A stretch of 64,000 nt of DNA from Acanthococcus lagerstroemiae (taxonomy: Eukaryota; Arthropoda; Insecta; Hemiptera; Eriococcidae): the NCBI GenBank assembly GCA_031841125.1, contig CM063110.1:51621946-51685945 (forward strand), written 5' to 3'. The translations under genes were made by a program, and so were the position numbers. Under the pieces are notes generated by a model. The model made no database searches, was not told the origin of the DNA, and saw nothing but the letters and a program-made list of their open reading frames with translations. Each line of letters begins with the position of its first letter. Position 1 is the first letter of the stretch. This document shows positions 34,641-44,870 of this stretch, one piece after another.

Positions 34641-34810
34641 AAATAGATGGTAGTAGGTTTAAAAAAAAACTGAGAAAAAAAAACAATAATAATTTAAAAA
34701 AAAAGAAAAAAAAGAGGAAACCACCAAGAATAATAAAGCTATCCTGCTCTGGAAAATAAAAATAGAAAAGAAACATTATAATGAAATAATAAAGATTAAT
34801 TAATTAATTT
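34641..34810. other. A-rich unassigned sequence
   Basis: Low-complexity A-rich DNA, ending in taattaattaattt immediately before the TTAA target of the piggyBac element. Confidence 0.5.
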
Positions 34811-34814
34811 TTAA

Positions 34815-34827
34815 CACTTTAGCTGCC
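34815..34827. repeat. piggyBac left terminal inverted repeat
   Basis: cactttagctgcc, directly after the TTAA target; pairs with agcagctaaagtg at 37951-37963. Confidence 0.9.
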
Positions 34828-35129
34828 AAGCCTGTTTTACAAAAAAAAAAAAAAAAAAAGACCAAAATGCCACGGTCACCCGTTGTGATATTTTACCTTT
34901 GGGGGTCTAAGAGACCTCTTATGAGCAATTGCCCCACCTCACCCCTATACGGGGTCAATAAGGCACATGTGCAATATAGCACACACGGGGCTGTTACGCT
35001 TGAAAATGAGAAATTGGCATGTGCAATACGGCACATATGGCTATTACTCTTAGTCTAAATAAAATTAAAAAATCATTTTTGAAAATAAATCTCATTTATT
35101 TGACTCGAAAATCGCAAAATCAATGTTTT

Positions 35130-36930
35130 AACAGCTTTGTTCGGTGCGTTTTACTGGCCCTTGCTTTTTTGACTTTGAAATCCGTGCGTAGCAACTAACG
35201 CATCTGCCCCTTTTTGTAGTTTGTGATAAGAAATGTTCTCCAGAATTTTGACGTTCTGGTACCTAGACTGAGAAAGCAGTGACCCTTTGTTCGTACTTGA
35301 ATAGAGAAAGGGGGCTACTTCCTCCCGAAATGTGGTGATTGTGATATTTTTTCCAGTTTTGAGCATGTATAAGATGTACGCATTCACCATCGCTGTGTTA
35401 CAGATAATTTCTATAAGAACTTTCCTGTACCATTTCAAACCTCGTCGGAGTGCTGAAGCATACTCTTTGAGCTGATCGCTCACATCTATAAAATTTTTAG
35501 CGCTGTTGTAGTCCACAATGGCGGATGGCTTCAGAACACACATATTCTCATAACGATTCACCTTCACGCGTTGGTACGTTAGGCCATGTTTTGTAGATGA
35601 AAACATAACTTTTCTTTTGTCCATCCATTTATAAACGCATATTCTTTTGGAAATTCTTCCAACCATATGACTTATATAAAAAAAAAATTCAAAATTTATG
35701 AATCATTGGAAATGAAAAAAAAAAGAAGGTATTTTTAACCTCTTTCGAACATCTTTTTTGTGACAAATTTCGGATTGTGTTTTCGATTTTTTCTCAAAGT
35801 ACCAATTAAATGCGTCTTTCGCTTCAGTAACGAATCCGCCAAGGTAACACTCGTGTAAAAATTGTCTGTGTATAGCGTTCTTCCACCATCCAAAATTTCT
35901 TCGCATACATTCATAACGACACGTTCCGACAGGCCAGCTTGAGCGGCAGTTTCTTCACCTGGTTTGTCATTTGTACCAATTTTAGCTGTATCGTTGTTTG
36001 TATCTTCAGCACCGATGTATATTTTGAATTTGAACGTGTATCCATGCGGCAGACAAAGCTTAAAAAATTTTATACCGTATTTGTGACGGTTACTAGGTAT
36101 GAACTGTCTAAACCCCAGCCTACCACGCCACGGGATCATGGTTTCGTCTATACAAATCGTTTCTCCTGGGGTGTATAGCATTGAAAATAAACCATTCAGA
36201 TAAGTTACAACATTTCCTAGCTTATAGAGTTTGTCACTTTTGTCACTAGTACTCTGTTGTCTGCGACATGACGCATCCAAAGTATAGCTTGGTATCGATT
36301 TCTGCTCATACATTTGCTTACAGGGCTCTGGTATAACGCTGAGTGGCTCCAATATTTCTCCAACGAAGGCTTCTTGTCTAAGCCCATCCACAGTAAAATG
36401 GCAAAAAAAGTTTTGATTTCATCAGCAGTAACATCTGTCCATCGATTTAGTCGAGATTGTTTGCCAACACGTTCATGAACAACTTCATTTATTATCTCCT
36501 GCTTGTTTCAACGACGATTGTTTGTATCAAATCATCCGTAAAAAATAAAGAGAAAAATTCTAACGGCGATCTTACATCATCTGGAACATGCGGACCCACA
36601 TTTGTATCCAAAATGAAACGATGAAACTTGGGTTTTTTTCTACCTGTAGGAATACGAAACCATTTATATTCATCTGGCTTTTTCTTTGAGTTTTGCATTG
36701 CATTTGTTCGTTTTTGTCCGTTCACTTTTATTGGCGTAGGTTTAGACTGTTTTAGTTGCTCTTGTTTTTGGTTGGGTTTAGATTGTTTTTTTCCCCCATG
36801 GTTGACGTTTCGCCCTAATTTTTGGTGCATCAACTGTAGAGGAAATATTCTTTGTAGAGGATACACTGTCGACTCCATTTCCAATACCACTTGCAGAAGG
36901 TCGATCAGAAACAAAGGTTATTATTTGGAG
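35130..36930 (-). pseudogene. piggyBac transposase (DDE_Tnp_1_7 type), frameshifted
   Basis: The transposase cuts the element out at TTAA and reinserts it. An N-terminal lysine-rich segment leads to LFFTDDLIQTIVVE, the start of the PGBD domain. The next part is in another frame (FFAILLWMGLDKKPSLEKYW, MSRNRYQAILWMRHVADN), then shifts at about 36240 into 36225-35735. That part carries GETICIDETMIPWRG with the first catalytic Asp at 36148-36146, and RTLYTDNFYTS with the second at 35866-35864. After a gap, 35666-35151 carries the third in NFIDVSDQ (35486-35484). Near 35210 the frame shifts again into RCVSCYARISKSKKQ, the C-terminal zinc-binding segment. At least four frame breaks make it a pseudogene; all three catalytic Asp survive. 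Confidence 0.93.
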
Positions 36931-37613
36931 ATGCAATAATTTGATTCAAATCAGTTGTAGCAGGCAGATTCAAATCCATTCTCGAAGAAGAACAATCCAT
37001 CATTGAAGAAACATCTTTTGATATGAGGGTCAGCAGCAACATTTTCATCACAAAATGAAGTTTCTTCATATCCTAGCCAGAAATTGAAAACTTTAGTATA
37101 AAGAGCATATTTGCGTAGCACATCACCATTTGCTGATAATACATACCATCAAATGTTCCTGGATCTAAGAAAATTGGGATGTGACCATCATCTTGAATAG
37201 TTCCTTCATATATGATCTTACATTTTCGATATTTTGTCGTTCTTCCAGCGGAGGTGGGCTCTGAATATCAAATTCTCTTTTAGCATATTGAGTAAAGAAG
37301 TCCAAAACGTAATCAAATTTTTGTACTCACTTTTCTATCCATATCAACATCAGATTTGTCTGATACACATCCGTCTCCGTTTGATACATTTTCAAATTGA
37401 CGTTCTTCTGGTGGTGAAGGGATCTGAACATCAAATGTTATTTTATCATGTTCTAATAAAAGGCAGGTAAACATATAATCAAATTTTCAGTACTTACTTT
37501 GCTTTCATTATCAGTATCGCTTTCTTCTGAATTTGAATAGTCATCTTCATTTTCCTCCAAGTATAGGAAGTACTCCAGTAATTCTTTATCACTCGAGGGT
37601 TGATTACTCATTT
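36931..37613 (-). pseudogene. Upstream acidic exons of the piggyBac transposase gene
   Basis: A start codon at 37613-37611 opens an acidic 38-residue frame (starts MSNQPSSDKELLEYF, ends DTDNESK). It is followed at once by gtaagtac, a strong splice donor, with an acceptor tgccttttattag ending at 37453, an intron of about 45 bases. The next segment has FDVQIPSPPEERQFEN and ends at a second donor gtgagtac (37330). A third has FDIQSPPPLEERQ. Another donor/acceptor pair (gatggtatgt; ttctggctag) brackets 37076-37150. Acidic N-termini are usual for piggyBac transposases. The first exon junction is one base out of phase as it stands, so the exact splicing is uncertain. Confidence 0.55.
37213..37500 (-). 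repeat. Tandem duplication of an intron-exon unit, period 167 bp
   Basis: The two splice-donor sites (37497 and 37330) are 167 bases apart. Each is followed in the same order by an aaatttgatta block, a short intron-like stretch, then the exon coding FD-[VI]-Q-x-P-x-P-x-EERQ and a gaaaatgta block. The copies have diverged clearly but align over most of their length. Confidence 0.7.
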
Positions 37614-37950
37614 TAAATATTTTCTAAATTTGAATCTGAAATTTTTATGAAGTAAGCTAACCTTAAGAGTACGAGAAATGAGAAAAATCGCGCAAGAATA
37701 TTTGATAAAATTTCATCAAATCACAAATTAGTGATGATCAACAAGACGTTGTTGCCAGCAGTATATTTTTATTCAGTGCCGCCATTTACAGCGGCTCAAG
37801 CCGACCATATATGTTTTCGACCGTGTAGAATCCGAATCTGGTATTAGTTTTAAGCTGCCATGTGTGCCTGACGGCACACGCATGCGCAAATAAAAGAAGC
37901 ACCCTGTGCTGTATTATCCTTATTTTAAATTTGTGCAGCAGAGCACATAT

Positions 37951-37963
37951 AGCAGCTAAAGTG
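37951..37963. repeat. piggyBac right terminal inverted repeat
   Basis: agcagctaaagtg, followed by ttga, a mutated copy of the TTAA target. Confidence 0.88.
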
Positions 37964-37967
37964 TTGA

Positions 37968-38463
37968 AAAATAAAAAAAAAATGAAGAAAAAAATAGATA
38001 GATACCTAATAGGAGTAATAAATAAAATAATTAAATAAAAATTAGTAATTAGGAATAATACAATACTATGTTAATAGCCCTAGCTAACCTGCTCTGCCTC
38101 CTTATTCCGAGCCCTGCTTTCCCCCGTTTCCCTTGTGCTTTTTAGCATTATCCCGTCTGTCAGCCTTTCCCCTAGTTTTACATAGTAGCTATTTCCGCGG
38201 AGTCCTGCATCTTGAACAGAGCTTGTGCCAGCTTCCCCATAGCTGTCCGTTTCCCGTCGCGGAATATATGATGGTATTAGTAAAGTTAGCCTTTCGACGG
38301 GAACTATGTGGAGCCGAACTGGGAGAAATTGAACAACTTCAAAAATGGAAGTATGTAACCAAGTACTCGCATATATGTTAATCCGTGTTTAAATTTCAAC
38401 TCCCTTACAAAGCCTATCACTCTCCCTGTTTCCTTTAATTCTTCTCAAATATTGGAAAACAAT
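37968..38463. other. Unassigned sequence
   Basis: A-rich at first, then an open frame at 38133-38381 with no recognised motif. Confidence 0.4.
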
Positions 38464-38754
38464 CAGTGGCGGATCCAAAGGGGGGCATGGGGTACATGTC
38501 CCCCCTTGGTTGAAATTTTTAATACAATAATAGGAGAAAAGGAATAAAAATGATGAATTGTACGCTCATTACCCGTCACAAATGTATAATAGCGCATTTA
38601 TATATTCGTCATTACGTATCCCACATTAAATAAAATATTTTTCCGGGAGCGCCCCCGCCCCCACACCCCTGCCAACATAAAAGCAACAGCTAATCAATAT
38701 GCCAAGCCGCTACTGAACCCCCCCCCCCATCTCCTTTTTCCAAATCCGCGCCTG
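38464..38754. mobile_element. 291-bp hAT-type MITE, TIR cagtggcggatcc
   Basis: The ends cagtggcggatccaaagggg and tttttccaaatccgcgcctg are imperfect inverted repeats. The flanks aaaacaat (38456-38463) and aaaacatt (38755-38762) are an 8-bp target duplication with one mismatch. G and C runs sit inside both ends. Confidence 0.85.
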
Positions 38755-38762
38755 AAAACATT

Positions 38763-40059
38763 TTTATATGTATTTCTTGGCACCAGTCTGAGGGTTTCCA
38801 AAAACTTCATCCGAACATTGGTCAAATAAGGAGCCCTCAAACGTGCAGTTGCTTAAATTTCTATTTATCAAACCCAAAACACCCCATTTTCACGTGATTA
38901 CCCAATTTTACCGTAGTTACACGAAATCAGTGTGTATAAAAAGATTGTGAATTTGAAAGATCATGTATTGGAAACCGGCTCTCTGAGACCCCGAATAGAG
39001 AGACGCTCGGCCCGAATTAAAATTCTTTTTTTAGTTTTAAATCGAGTCGAAAATGCGACTCGTTGCGGTTCATTCACCTATACGACACAGTCTCACGACG
39101 TGAACTGAACTCGCTCTTTATTTTTCCGCGAATTTTTTTACCTGCTATCGTCGTGTCGTTCAAATTTCTGAAGAAGCCAACACCAACAGCATTTAATATC
39201 CGTATGTCGGTAAATAAAAGTGCCGGGTACGTTGACCGGAAACAATTCTCAATGCGCCGGGATTCGCCGCCGGTCATGCGTGTTAGTGGAAAAAACAAAA
39301 ACTACATAAAAACTCACCTGACGGAGTTGCACTTCGCATGGCACAGTGATCGGCTTGGGGGGAGGGACGATCAAAATTAAAAGTTGATTCTGGCGTTCTC
39401 AAGCGCACAGACGTCAGTCCCGACCCCAACCCCTTTGTGCTGCACAGGGATGTTAAAATTTCAAGCGATAGTGACCTGCAGAACTGATTCTTCCGGTCGC
39501 CCGTGTGATCCCCCTTTACCACTGATCTCTAGCGTCTGTTCCGAAACTGCGTATAGTATGCGTATGAGCTTGTCGTTTCTCATTTGATCAAAAGTTACTA
39601 GAGGAGGCCGCCTCCATGGTCAGACGGTTACCACAAGACTTCTGCCTCAAGTTATCTGTCGCTTCCTCAAAGTGGGTCGAGCAGATGAGTCCGGTATTGG
39701 GCTCCAGGATCCCCTACCAGTGACGCTCCTCAGGACGGGAGGGGACGCTCACCGGTGCCGAGGTGCCACTGGGCTTCACCTTTCTCCTTCAATCTTCCTC
39801 ACCCACTACTATAATTGTCTCTTTTGCTGCTGCAGCTGCGGTGGAGACGCCGTTGCTTGAAGGATTGGTGATGGGTCCGCCCTCTTCCGGGCTTTTCATC
39901 GCTATGGGGCCGCCCTCTTCCGGGTTCTTCGACTGGCGGCTACGGGATCTCCCTGATTCCCAGTGCTGATGCATGTGACAGCTTCTGGACAGCGGGTATA
40001 CACGTCCACCCTAATTCCCGCTGTCTGTTGATTAGTGTTGGTGACGACGTGATGGTAGT
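38763..40059. other. Unassigned sequence, possible LINE 3' UTR near its end
   Basis: Open frames at 39063-39380 and 39384-39969 have no recognised motif. The sequence 39850-39935 repeats a cgccctcttccgggctt-type unit twice (gggtccgccctcttccgggc / ggggccgccctcttccgggt). The part next to 40060 may be the 3' UTR of the minus-strand LINE. Confidence 0.35.
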
Positions 40060-40850
40060 CCCCACTAGGAATAACGGATTCTCCGCTTCCCAAAGTCGAC
40101 GCACCGTCTTCGCCGCAAAATCGGCTCATACATTTCATTCCTCGAAGCCGTCGGTGGCGGTATAGGTACGTGCGGACCAGTCAGCGCGCACTCCGTGAGA
40201 ACATGCTCGGCAGACTGCGAAAATGTGCCCTCACACTCGCACTGTGGCGTGTCGCGTCGTCTCATCTTGTTCAGGTACTCGGCGAAGCATCCGTGTCCCG
40301 TCAGCGCCGGCGTTGTCCAAAACGAAAGTGGTATTTTGGACTTACGCTGGGCGCTGATGCTGGGGAAAATCGAGTGCATTTTTCTCAGCATTTCTCAGTG
40401 ATGCGGCGGAACTGCTTGGCCAGCCGCTCAAATGGTACCCCGCCAGTGACAGCGGCTGCTGCGTCCTCTTCTTCGCGGCCACTGGTGAGATCATCATCTG
40501 CTTCATCGGTGTATTCAGCGGCGGCCTCCGCCACTATCTGGAACTTTGGTGACAGGTAGGCCACGACAGAGTAGCCACAGGACTAACCGCTCATGAGTCG
40601 CAAGGTCTATCGGGGCAAGATCAGCCAGGATGAGTGCTGCTTTCTGGCTGACTGTTCGATTGCCTCGGATGCAGAAAAGTGCCACTTTCCACTGCACCGA
40701 CATGAGCGGCTGCCGTGTCGTTCTCAGGATCGCCCGGTAGTACCAGACGGAGCTACAGTACAGAAGGTGCGTTTGCACGCATCCCTGCGCCATAGTCCGC
40801 CTCGCCCTGAAGCTGTACCCGAACATGTTGTTGGTGCATATTCGGGTCAA
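40060..40850 (-). pseudogene. R1-type LINE, C-terminal region with zinc-knuckle
   Basis: From 40850 downward the protein gives the thumb region (HLLYCSSVWYYRAI, RTVSQKAALILADLAPIDLA). After a frameshift come SGREEEDAAAAV and, from 40391, FWTTPALTGHGCFAEYLNKM followed by QCECEGTFSQSAEHVLTEC. The TGHG-x-F and C-x-C-x(n)-EHVL-x-EC pattern is the C-terminal zinc-knuckle of R1-clade LINEs. The catalytic part is missing on the 5' side and frameshifts separate the pieces. It shows little similarity to the R1 copies with the shared 3' tail, so it is probably another family. Confidence 0.8.
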
Positions 40851-41829
40851 CTAGAGGGTTACCCATGTAGCCCTGTAGTTACCCGTCAGTTACCCGGGTA
40901 ATCGAACGGTTGCAAAAGAGTGACTTTCCCGCGGGTAACTGGCGGGTTTTTTCGCATCGGTCATGTTGATCCCTGTTTGACGAAGGTCGTGATCATGTCG
41001 AGGAGATTCTTCTCGGATAGGGGCCCAGGGGCTCACCTTTTTTGCGTCTGCATCGGGTTCGAGAAACACGAACACGTCTTTGACTGCGTGTCGTATCGTC
41101 GCCTTCGTTCTTCGGTCTTCAAATTGGGTTACACAGAAAATTTTCTCGGTTACCGAGATACGCGCTCACGTTCTGCCTACATTTATAACGCTGATGAGCC
41201 CCAGTCATGGTGGTGATCGTGAGGCATCCTTGCTCAAGGAATTCGACGTTAACGCTTTCACAGTCGAGCTGGATACGTATGCATGTATACGGTATATATC
41301 CGTATTTACTGTATACGTTTATATGTAAACAATTAATCAGTGTTTAAAACGTGCCACACATGTTTGGGAAAGGGTGTAAACATCAGGTCGCCGCCGAGAT
41401 AAATCCAAACAGCGTTATGTATGAAAAAGCATAAATGCTATTTTTACTCGATGATAAATAATGCGTGCTAACGTACGTTGCATTCCGTTTTATTTTACGC
41501 TTAAATGATACATGTCTAGTTGATAATAATCAGCGATTGGTGCGGTGTATGTGCAGTGCACCGATGCGATGTAGTTAGGACCTGTGCCAAAAATTTGGCG
41601 ACACAACAGCGAAAACCATTTTGGCAGAAATTGCCGAATACCTCTCGAACAGTGGACGTACATTCATCGACTTGCACGCATACAGGGTGTAAAAAGATGA
41701 TGCACCATCTCTTCAACTGTGAAGGCGAAGTGAGGTCTTCAAGCAGGAGGGTCTGGTTTCTTTCTGGGTTGAAACATTTCCGCCAAAAAAAAGGAAGCTT
41801 GAACGTACCATTCACTCTGGAATCTGAAA
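40851..41829. other. Unassigned sequence; agttaccc cluster at its start
   Basis: At 40856-40950 the words gttaccc and gggtaac occur repeatedly in both orientations, like the cluster at 20150-20225. The open frame at 40920-41216 and the one at 41520-41909 have no recognised motif. Confidence 0.4.
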
Positions 41830-42170
41830 TGGAAAGATATCGAAATACGGATTTTGTGGGTCGTTGGTTCCAAATTCCCGATCAGATATTTGGCCCAGCC
41901 TCGATTTGAATCCAAAATGCCGAATTTCGAAGCCAAAGTGGGCAAAACTGGCTTGGCTTGAAAAATTGAATAATGTATGGAAACAGGAGTTCCTTGGGTC
42001 GCTGATTTCGAACATGGTATTGCGTTGGATTTTGATCCAACTGAGATAGGGACTTCTTTTCGTGATTTGGAAAAAATTTACCTCACCTGTGAAATAGAAC
42101 GAAGCATTGAAATGCGGTTTTTTGGGGTCGCTTATTTCGTGAGTTTCGCTGGGCTTTTCTAGCACTCTGA
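41830..42170. repeat. Dispersed satellite-like units (first block)
   Basis: Contains phrases such as gggtcgctgatttcgaacat and ggggtcgcttatttcgtgag in successive units of roughly 150 bases. Related units appear at 43780-44100 and 44600-44870. Non-coding. Confidence 0.5.
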
Positions 42171-42845
42171 CGTGGGCGTGAAACTTCAAAACTTCTTTCT
42201 AGAAATGGGCCAAATTCAGGGGCGAAACTATAGGGTTGTGGAGGGTTGAAACACCCCCAATAATTTGTCAGTCGGCAAATTTTAAGACTGTTCATTTGCC
42301 CCCCCCCATAATTTGACAATTGGCAAATTTTGAAACTTTTCATTTGAATTTTCATTTTTTGAATGCATGTTTGTTTGTTTATCTATTTTCTTTTTCAATT
42401 AAAAAATATTTCGATTTAAAAATTGGCAAATTTTTAATTTTCTAAACATTTTGTCGGCGAGTTTTTAGTTTAAAAAAAATATTTGTCGGCAAATTTTTCT
42501 TCTCCACCTTTCCAAACTGAAAGTCAAATTTCGTTTCTGAAAATGGAGTACCCTGGACCCCTGTTAGAGACTAGTCAATCAAAAGCAGAAGGTTTCAAGC
42601 TGAGCATCGAACGTTATTTGAAAGGTTGAAACAAAGCTGAAATGTGGAAGACATTTCGAAAATCTGAAAGTCGGTAGCAACCGTTGAATTTCAAATTTCA
42701 ATGACTATTCGGACTGCCAGCGCGAAAGAATCGCCCTCTATAATTTTAGGCACGTGAAAAAAAGGTAACCATTGATACCCTACATATTTTAGAAAAATTC
42801 ATCAGATTGAAATGAAAATGGTCTCAATGGAAGGAAAATTTTATG
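42171..42845. other. Unassigned sequence with a two-copy 49-bp tandem repeat
   Basis: At about 42255-42350 ccccaataatttgtcagtcg and ccccataatttgacaattgg begin two adjacent copies of about 49 bp sharing ggcaaatttt and gttcatttg/ttcattt. Loose variants continue to about 42500 (ttggcaaatttttaatttt, gtcggcaaattttt). Confidence 0.5.
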
Positions 42846-43270
42846 TTAAGAAGAAGATGCAGACGGAGTGGTCGGGGCAGAGGGTCGACGAACAAAGATC
42901 GGCCTACACCATCGAACGCAACAACTCTGTACATCCTAGAAGAGCTGCTGCAGCTGCTGCGGCCCCTCCGGCAGGGCTCACCCGCCGATACCACCTTCCT
43001 GCATCGCCACACGTGCCAAGACGAGGAGGTGAGGGGAGAGTGAAGAGGAAGCGCGTCCGGCTGTGGGGCACCCTAATTCCAGGCTCCATGGTGGCCCTCG
43101 CAGGACAGCGCACACCGGAAGCGAAAAGGTGAAATGGGGGCTCGGGCCGGTCTCAGAGTGTCCCTCCGGCCACTGATGCGATACTCGAAAGGGTAGTTTC
43201 CGGAGCCGGGGGTGCGGTGTCTCAGAGGCCACTTCGGCATGCGTGCTTCGCCATACGTCCCACCAGACAT
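42846..43270 (+). mobile_element. R1-type LINE 3' end with the shared tail
   Basis: The start encodes VKKKMQTEWSGQRV, equivalent to VRRKMEAEWARQRT in the copy at 47863 and NRKMETEWQR in the copy at 59781; this is the C-terminal end of the polyprotein. The 3' UTR ends with the shared tail: cactgatgcgatactcgaaa, ggtgcggtgtctcagaggcc, tggcatgcgtg (here cggcatgcgtg) and cgccatacgtcccacca. Only the last 425 bases of the element remain. Confidence 0.75.
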
Positions 43271-43779
43271 CTTCTTGGATAAAAGAAGGTTCTTCTTATC
43301 CAAGAATTTTTCTGGAGGAAAACAAGTTTCCCTTTCATTTTTTCTAATATCAATAATTTATCTCATCAGAATATACACGAGCCTTAAAATCCCCATGCAT
43401 AGTTGCTTCAAATGAGTCAGTGGCATCGGAACGTTTTTTTAAGGCGTACAAAAATTTTTAATTTGAGTTAACAAACAAAAAGTAAGAGAAGAGAAGAGTT
43501 CCTCTTGTCTACTAAGAAAGGTGACAATAAGTGTAAGGGATTCTTGTAAATTTTAAAAATCTCGTAATTCTGGTTTCTGAACTCTCTTAAGGCTTTTCTT
43601 TACGACTACGTGTAACCACTTCCCTAATTTTTTTTTTAATGGGGTACAATATACCCTTGTACCTCCTCGGTTCTGATGCCACTGAAATGAGCTAAGCAGA
43701 CTCAGTTTGAAAAATTGAAAGCTCTTCGGTATTCGATTTTTTCCGAGACGTTTTCTAAGTTAAATTAGTTCTGCTTGTT
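43271..43779. other. Unassigned sequence
   Basis: A short inverted pair (ggataaaagaaggttc / ttcttatccaag at 43278-43305) could form a hairpin. No gene. Confidence 0.4.
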
Positions 43780-44100
43780 TGAACTACGAAATTTATTTGG
43801 ATTTTGAGGGCAAATCGGATGAAGAATCTGATAAAATTTTGAAACTCAGTGACCTGAAAAACCTCGATTTCAGTACATTATTCAGTTTTTCGAATGAGGT
43901 CAATTTTGACCCTTCAAAGTGGAAGATCTTAAATTTATGGACCCAAATCGAAACCGGATACAGAATCTGATATGAAATTTTTGAAATCAGCGATCCGGAA
44001 GAACCCCGATACTTTATTCAGTTTTCAAAATGAGGCCAACTTGTTTCATTTCTGGAATGAAATTTTGCAGTTTCATGCCCAAATTGAAGTGAACTGAAAG
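43780..44100. repeat. Dispersed satellite-like units (second block)
   Basis: Two adjacent copies of about 160 bp: each has agaatctgata, ttttgaaa, tcagtgacctg or tcagcgatccg, a cctcgat or cccgata block, ttattcagttttt and aatgaggtcaa or aatgaggccaa in the same order. Confidence 0.6.
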
Positions 44101-44214
44101 TCTAGTGAAATTAACGGAATCAGTGACCCCCCCCCCTCCCCCCGAAACAAAAATATTATACTTACTTTAATTATTTGAAGGACAAAATTAACAAAACTGA
44201 AATTATAAGGAGAG

Positions 44215-44575
44215 CTGGACTGACTGATATAAATTATATCACGAAAAAACTAAAATTTAAGTCTGCAGGGCATATGAGCAGAGGAAATTAGGGAAAATGG
44301 AACATAACAGCTACAATTTGGGTCCCCAGAGACCATAAAAGGAAGAAGGAGCGGCTTACGATAAAGTGGCTCGATGAAATCACCAGGGCAGTCGGCCCAC
44401 ACTGAGCAAGCGTAGTACAAGATAGAATAAGCTGGAGAAAGATGACAGAGGCACATGCCCCACGGTGGGCGACGTAGTCGGGGACTTGATTTAGGATCCT
44501 AAGGATCAAAATTACTTGAGTTATTGCGTACATCGCTGTACTACGTCGTGCTGTAAATAAATAATTATTTTACAG
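44215..44575 (+). pseudogene. RTE-like LINE 3' end with (AAAT)n tail
   Basis: One frame reads KKLKFKSAGHMSRGN, a stop, and then RKKERLTIKWLDEI and QDRISWRKMTEAHAPRWAT. This is the same order of conserved segments as the RTE-like end at 30866. Two in-frame stops show it is inactive. The 3' end is aaataaataatta at about 44552-44565. The 5' remainder is missing. Confidence 0.8.
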
Positions 44576-44599
44576 GAAGGTAAATTTTTTCCCAAGAGT

Positions 44600-44870
44600 G
44601 AATTCCCTGTATAACTTGGATCAAGAATTTGATGTAACATTCGAAATAAGCCACTCAAAGATCCTCAGCTTCGATACATCGTTCAGTTTTTGAAGTTGAG
44701 TTAATTTTGCCCGTTTGGGTCCGAAATGCGGATTTATGCTTTCAAAATCGAAGCCGGGCCGAAAATTGCATGTGAAATTTGGAATGAGCGACCCAAGGGA
44801 CCTTTCGTTTGATATTTTGTTTGATAACTTCCCAATTACGATTCTAAAGTTGGTGGTTCCCTTCGAGCTC
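44600..44870. repeat. Dispersed satellite-like units (third block)
   Basis: Contains ttcgaaataagccactcaaa, tacatcgttcagtttttgaa and gaatgagcgacccaagggac, related to the units at 43780 and 41830. Confidence 0.5.

Larger units (their letters stand above)
34811..37967 (-). mobile_element. piggyBac-type DNA transposon, full length but inactive
   Basis: The left end reads TTAA (34811-34814) followed by cactttagctgcc. The right end reads agcagctaaagtg (37951-37963) followed by ttga (37964-37967). The 13-bp ends are inverted repeats with one mismatch, and TTAA/TTGA are the TTAA target duplication, one copy mutated. Subterminal words such as tgtgcaatacggcacatatg recur near the left end (34968-34990, 35016-35040), with related ones near the right end. 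The interior is a single broken transposase gene on the minus strand. TTAA-specific insertion and the D-D-D transposase identify the superfamily. Confidence 0.93.

Noticed and set aside
35939..36178. Plus-strand 79-codon frame
   Set aside because: Antisense shadow of the piggyBac transposase.
40195..40901. Plus-strand frames across 40170-40901
   Set aside because: They are antisense to the R1-type C-terminal region, which has recognisable motifs on the minus strand.
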